Source of the DNA: Candidatus Cacconaster scatequi
GTDB taxonomy: Bacteria > Bacteroidota > Bacteroidia > Bacteroidales > UBA932
Length of the DNA: 37,212 nt
Reading direction: 5' to 3'
Assembly: GCA_018065305.1 (NCBI GenBank)
Contig: JAGHTO010000044.1
Coordinates: forward strand, 1-37,212
The position numbers and the translations under genes were made by a program. Positions within the stretch are counted from its first letter, which is position 1. Each line of letters begins with the position of its first letter. The notes under the pieces are model-generated. The model made no database searches. It saw nothing but the letters and a program-made list of their open reading frames with translations, and had not been told where the DNA came from. Positions 35,412-37,212 of this stretch are shown here, one piece after another.

Positions 35412-35831
35412 TTATTCAACAAAGTCTCTTCTGATTACGAATTTGGTGGAAACGGGGAGTTTCTGCGCACCGAGGCGGAGAGCCTCCTTTGCAACCTCCA
35501 AGGGAACTCCGTCAGCTTCAATCAACATACGGCCGGGAGTGATGGGGGCCACGAAACCTTCGGGGTTACCTTTACCTTTACCCATACGAACCTCAGCAGG
35601 CTTCTTGGTGTAGGGCTTGTCGGGGAATACGCGAATCCAAATCTTACCTTCACGTTTCATGTAACGTACTACAGCCTGACGGGCGGCCTCAATCTGTTGG
35701 CCGGTAAGCCAGCAACTCTCCATGGTCTTGATACCAAAAGATCCAAAGGCCAGCTGGCTGCCACGGTGGGCGTTGCCTTTCATACGGCCTTTCTGCTGTC
35801 TTCTAAACTTGGTTTTCTTTGGTTGTAACAT
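35412..35831 (-). CDS. rplP: 50S ribosomal protein L16
   Basis: Large-subunit protein near the A site and peptidyl-transferase centre. The 139 residues have [20 protein letters not shown], the signatures [24 protein letters not shown] and [10 protein letters not shown]. It normally follows rpsC in the S10 operon. Here it is the first gene of the block, with its own promoter about 75-105 bases upstream. Confidence 0.97.
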   Translation of the reverse strand: MLQPKKTKFRRQQKGRMKGNAHRGSQLAFGSFGIKTMESCWLTGQQIEAARQAVVRYMKREGKIWIRVFPDKPYTKKPAEVRMGKGKGNPEGFVAPITPGRMLIEADGVPLEVAKEALRLGAQKLPVSTKFVIRRDFVE

Positions 35832-35907
35832 CTTTCTATAAATTAAATTATACTAAACTTCTGTGTCTCAATATTTTAGCCTTTTTCAGGCATAAAATAC
35901 AGGGTTG

Positions 35908-35937
35908 CAAAGATACATAATATTTTTAATCCGCAAA
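35908..35937 (-). promoter_or_regulatory. Bacteroidota-type promoter of the rplP-rplQ operon
   Basis: On the minus strand, TTTG (35937-35934) is followed after 18 bases by TATCTTTG (35915-35908), matching the -33 TTTG and -7 TAnnTTTG consensus of the Bacteroidota primary sigma factor. Predicted transcription start is near 35904, giving a leader of about 70 bases before the rplP ATG at 35831. It is the best promoter match in the window. Confidence 0.75.
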
Positions 35938-36220
35938 ACTTTTTTGCAGATTTTCGACAACTTTTTTTGAATACTAACTATTGATTTTTCAGTCCGTTAC
36001 CCCTATCGGAAAAAACTTCAGCACACCCCGTTTCGACCAACCGAAAAAAAGACTTTACGGAAACTCCCGGTTTGAAATGTCAGCGGAAAACTTTGAAGAA
36101 TCCAGAAAAAGAGTGATTTGGCCCGAATCTCTCTGATTTCCTGAAAATTGAACGGAAAAAAGAGAAAATCAGGGCTATTCACTCTGGAAAATCACATCAG
36201 CGGAACACAATACGGCAATG
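35938..36220. other. Non-coding gap between the operon promoter and the palindromic element
   Basis: I see no convincing gene here on either strand. The stretch is A/T-rich near the promoter and becomes mixed further up. A weak inverted repeat, CTGATTT (36133-36139) and AAATCAG (36166-36172), with GCC/GGC flanks, is present. No rpsC remnant is recognisable, and I found no A-rich template-repeat-like sequence of the kind expected in a retroelement. Confidence 0.5.
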
Positions 36221-36336
36221 GCATAGGTGGAATCTGCGTTTTCTCCAGGCCAGGCCCTCCCACGCGCTTCGCTTGTGGGCCCCTCCCTCTAGTGCCGAGG
36301 GCGGCAAGCCTTCGAAAACGCAGGTTCCACCTATGC
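36221..36336. repeat. 116-bp palindromic element with 23-bp terminal inverted repeats
   Basis: The ends (36221-36243 and 36314-36336) are inverted repeats of 23 bases with one mismatch, which would be a U-G wobble in plus-strand RNA. The GC-rich core holds a CCCAC/GTGGG hairpin with a small loop (36259-36279) and alternative stems such as CCCTC/GAGGG. The right end overlaps the last Ala codon and TAG stop of the reverse transcriptase. There is no ORF of its own and no clear target duplication. It looks like a MITE- or REP-type element or a structured RNA; its class is not established. Confidence 0.7.
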
Positions 36337-37212
36337 GCACCAGATGCTATCGTCTCTGAGATTTGTGTCGAAGTGCTCCAGATAGCCCGAATAGGAATTC
36401 ATTATGGCCTGAAGGGCAAACGGATTACGCTCTCGACATAGGGAATCCATTCTGCGATGCTCTATCCTGCGGATGCTCCTGCGGCTGAGATGCCTGCCAT
36501 CGGGGGAAACGACCGCACCAAGAAACGGAATCCCCTCCTCCACCGGAATAATCTTCACCTTCCGGTAATTCAGATTGAGGCGCAGCCGGCTACTCAGGAA
36601 ATCCGCGACAAGCGGGACAGCCGCGGAAAGTCTGTCGCGCGACCCGTCTATGATGTAAAAGTCATCGACATACCTTCCGTAATGGCGGAAGCCGAGAGTT
36701 CTCTTGACGTACTGGTCCAGTTCGTTGAGATAGACGTTGCTGAATAGCTGAGACGTGAGATTGCCTATGGGCAATCCGCAGCCGGGAGCGGATTTGAAAA
36801 GGCTCTTTGAATCCGGAAGGCCCCTCCAGTCCGAAAGCGAGCCTTTGATGCGGCAACCTTTGGTCGGGTCCAAAAACACTATCTGGCGAAGTAGGAACAG
36901 GACCGTATCATAGTCGAACCCCGAGGGGAGCCTGCCACCCGATGCAAGGGAATCTATTCGGGAAAGGAGCATTTCAAATAGCAGATTCCTGTCCATATTC
37001 ATAAAATAGCCCTCGATGTCAAGCTTGAGCGCAAAGCATTGTCTGTGATAATTCTCGCTGCAGGAACGGATGTGATGCTCCAGCCTCTCTATGCCGAAAA
37101 GAGTCCCCTTCCCCTTGCGGCAGGAGTATGAATCGTATATGAAAGCAGGCTCGAAGACCGGCTCCAGCTGATTGTAGAGATAGTGGTGTATGATTCTGTC
37201 GCGGAACGATGC
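36331..37212 (-). CDS. Reverse transcriptase, diversity-generating-retroelement type (5' end outside window)
   Basis: RNA-dependent DNA polymerase; 293 residues are in the window and the frame is open to base 37212. I translated the part upstream of the in-frame ATG at 37002 by hand: it contains FRDRIIHHYLYNQLEPVFE, IYDSYSCRKGKGT and ALKLDIEGYFMNMDR, the first RT motifs. Then come GLPIGNLTSQLFSNVYLNEL (36777 region) and the catalytic YVDD (36672-36661). The IGNxxSQ form, rather than QGxxxSP, and the SYSCRxGKGT block match RTs of diversity-generating retroelements. There is no maturase or endonuclease domain, arguing against a group II intron. The C-terminus looks short and ends within the palindromic element. 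Template, variable region and accessory gene would lie beyond the window. Confidence 0.8.
   Translation of the reverse strand, partial: ASFRDRIIHHYLYNQLEPVFEPAFIYDSYSCRKGKGTLFGIERLEHHIRSCSENYHRQCFALKLDIEGYFMNMDRNLLFEMLLSRIDSLASGGRLPSGFDYDTVLFLLRQIVFLDPTKGCRIKGSLSDWRGLPDSKSLFKSAPGCGLPIGNLTSQLFSNVYLNELDQYVKRTLGFRHYGRYVDDFYIIDGSRDRLSAAVPLVADFLSSRLRLNLNYRKVKIIPVEEGIPFLGAVVSPDGRHLSRRSIRRIEHRRMDSLCRERNPFALQAIMNSYSGYLEHFDTNLRDDSIWCA

Noticed and set aside
35938-36330. Template repeat of a diversity-generating retroelement
   Set aside because: I searched this gap by eye for an A-rich, coding-like repeat. None resembles a template region and no partner copy exists in the window. It more likely lies upstream of the RT, beyond 37212.
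36148-36441. 97-residue plus-strand open frame across the palindromic element
   Set aside because: It runs through both inverted repeats and into the reverse transcriptase on the other strand, has no recognisable domain, and its composition follows the palindrome.
36221-37212. Group II intron as explanation for the reverse transcriptase
   Set aside because: The SQ-type motif GLPIGNLTSQ replaces QGxxxSP, no maturase or HNH domain follows, and no intron domain V/VI-like hairpin is seen at the 3' side.
1-37212. tRNA genes, CRISPR arrays, insertion-sequence transposases
   Set aside because: No cloverleaf-like segments, regularly spaced repeats or transposase frames were seen by eye. Almost all space is filled by minus-strand genes.

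Overview
The window looks like chromosome of a Bacteroidota member, most likely Bacteroidales. The evidence is the Bacteroidota-type promoters (TAnnTTTG boxes, one with a well-spaced upstream TTTG), the near absence of Shine-Dalgarno sequences, the Rnf cluster preceded by an RseC-family gene, a diaminopimelate-dehydrogenase lysine pathway, a MerR/M23 peptidase neighbourhood, and a DGR-like reverse transcriptase of a kind common in gut Bacteroidales. Genus cannot be fixed from sequence alone. Every supported gene lies on the minus strand, so transcription runs from high to low coordinates. I saw no tRNA, rRNA, CRISPR array or transposase.

In transcription order: (1) 37212-36331 is the 3' part of a reverse transcriptase resembling those of diversity-generating retroelements, ending in a 116-bp palindromic element. 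(2) 35831-25151 is a 21-gene ribosomal block from rplP to rplQ (latter half of S10, then spc and alpha), with its own promoter and a strong terminator. The upstream S10 genes (rpsJ to rpsC) are not next to it; the reverse transcriptase stands there instead. (3) 25065-11032 is a tightly packed set: tgt, an LptF/LptG-type permease, a nucleoside-type MFS transporter, alaS, an LptG-like permease fused in frame to methionyl-tRNA formyltransferase, queG, two M23 peptidase-like genes (one lacking a catalytic His), a MerR regulator, a zinc-ribbon coiled-coil protein and dnaB. (4) 11018-4665 holds a secreted DUF3108 protein, rseC and the six Rnf genes in the order B, C, D, G, E, A. (5) 4660-1 holds dapB, dapA, ddh, lysC and asd (cut by the window edge), with overlaps or gaps of only a few bases. 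Together these five make every enzyme from aspartate to meso-diaminopimelate by the dehydrogenase variant.

The points most worth a second look are the DGR-like reverse transcriptase abutting a split ribosomal operon, the LptG-Fmt fusion, two long palindromic elements that each overlap the 3' end and stop codon of a gene (rnfB and the reverse transcriptase), and the M23 paralogue with a Cys in place of the first His of HxH.
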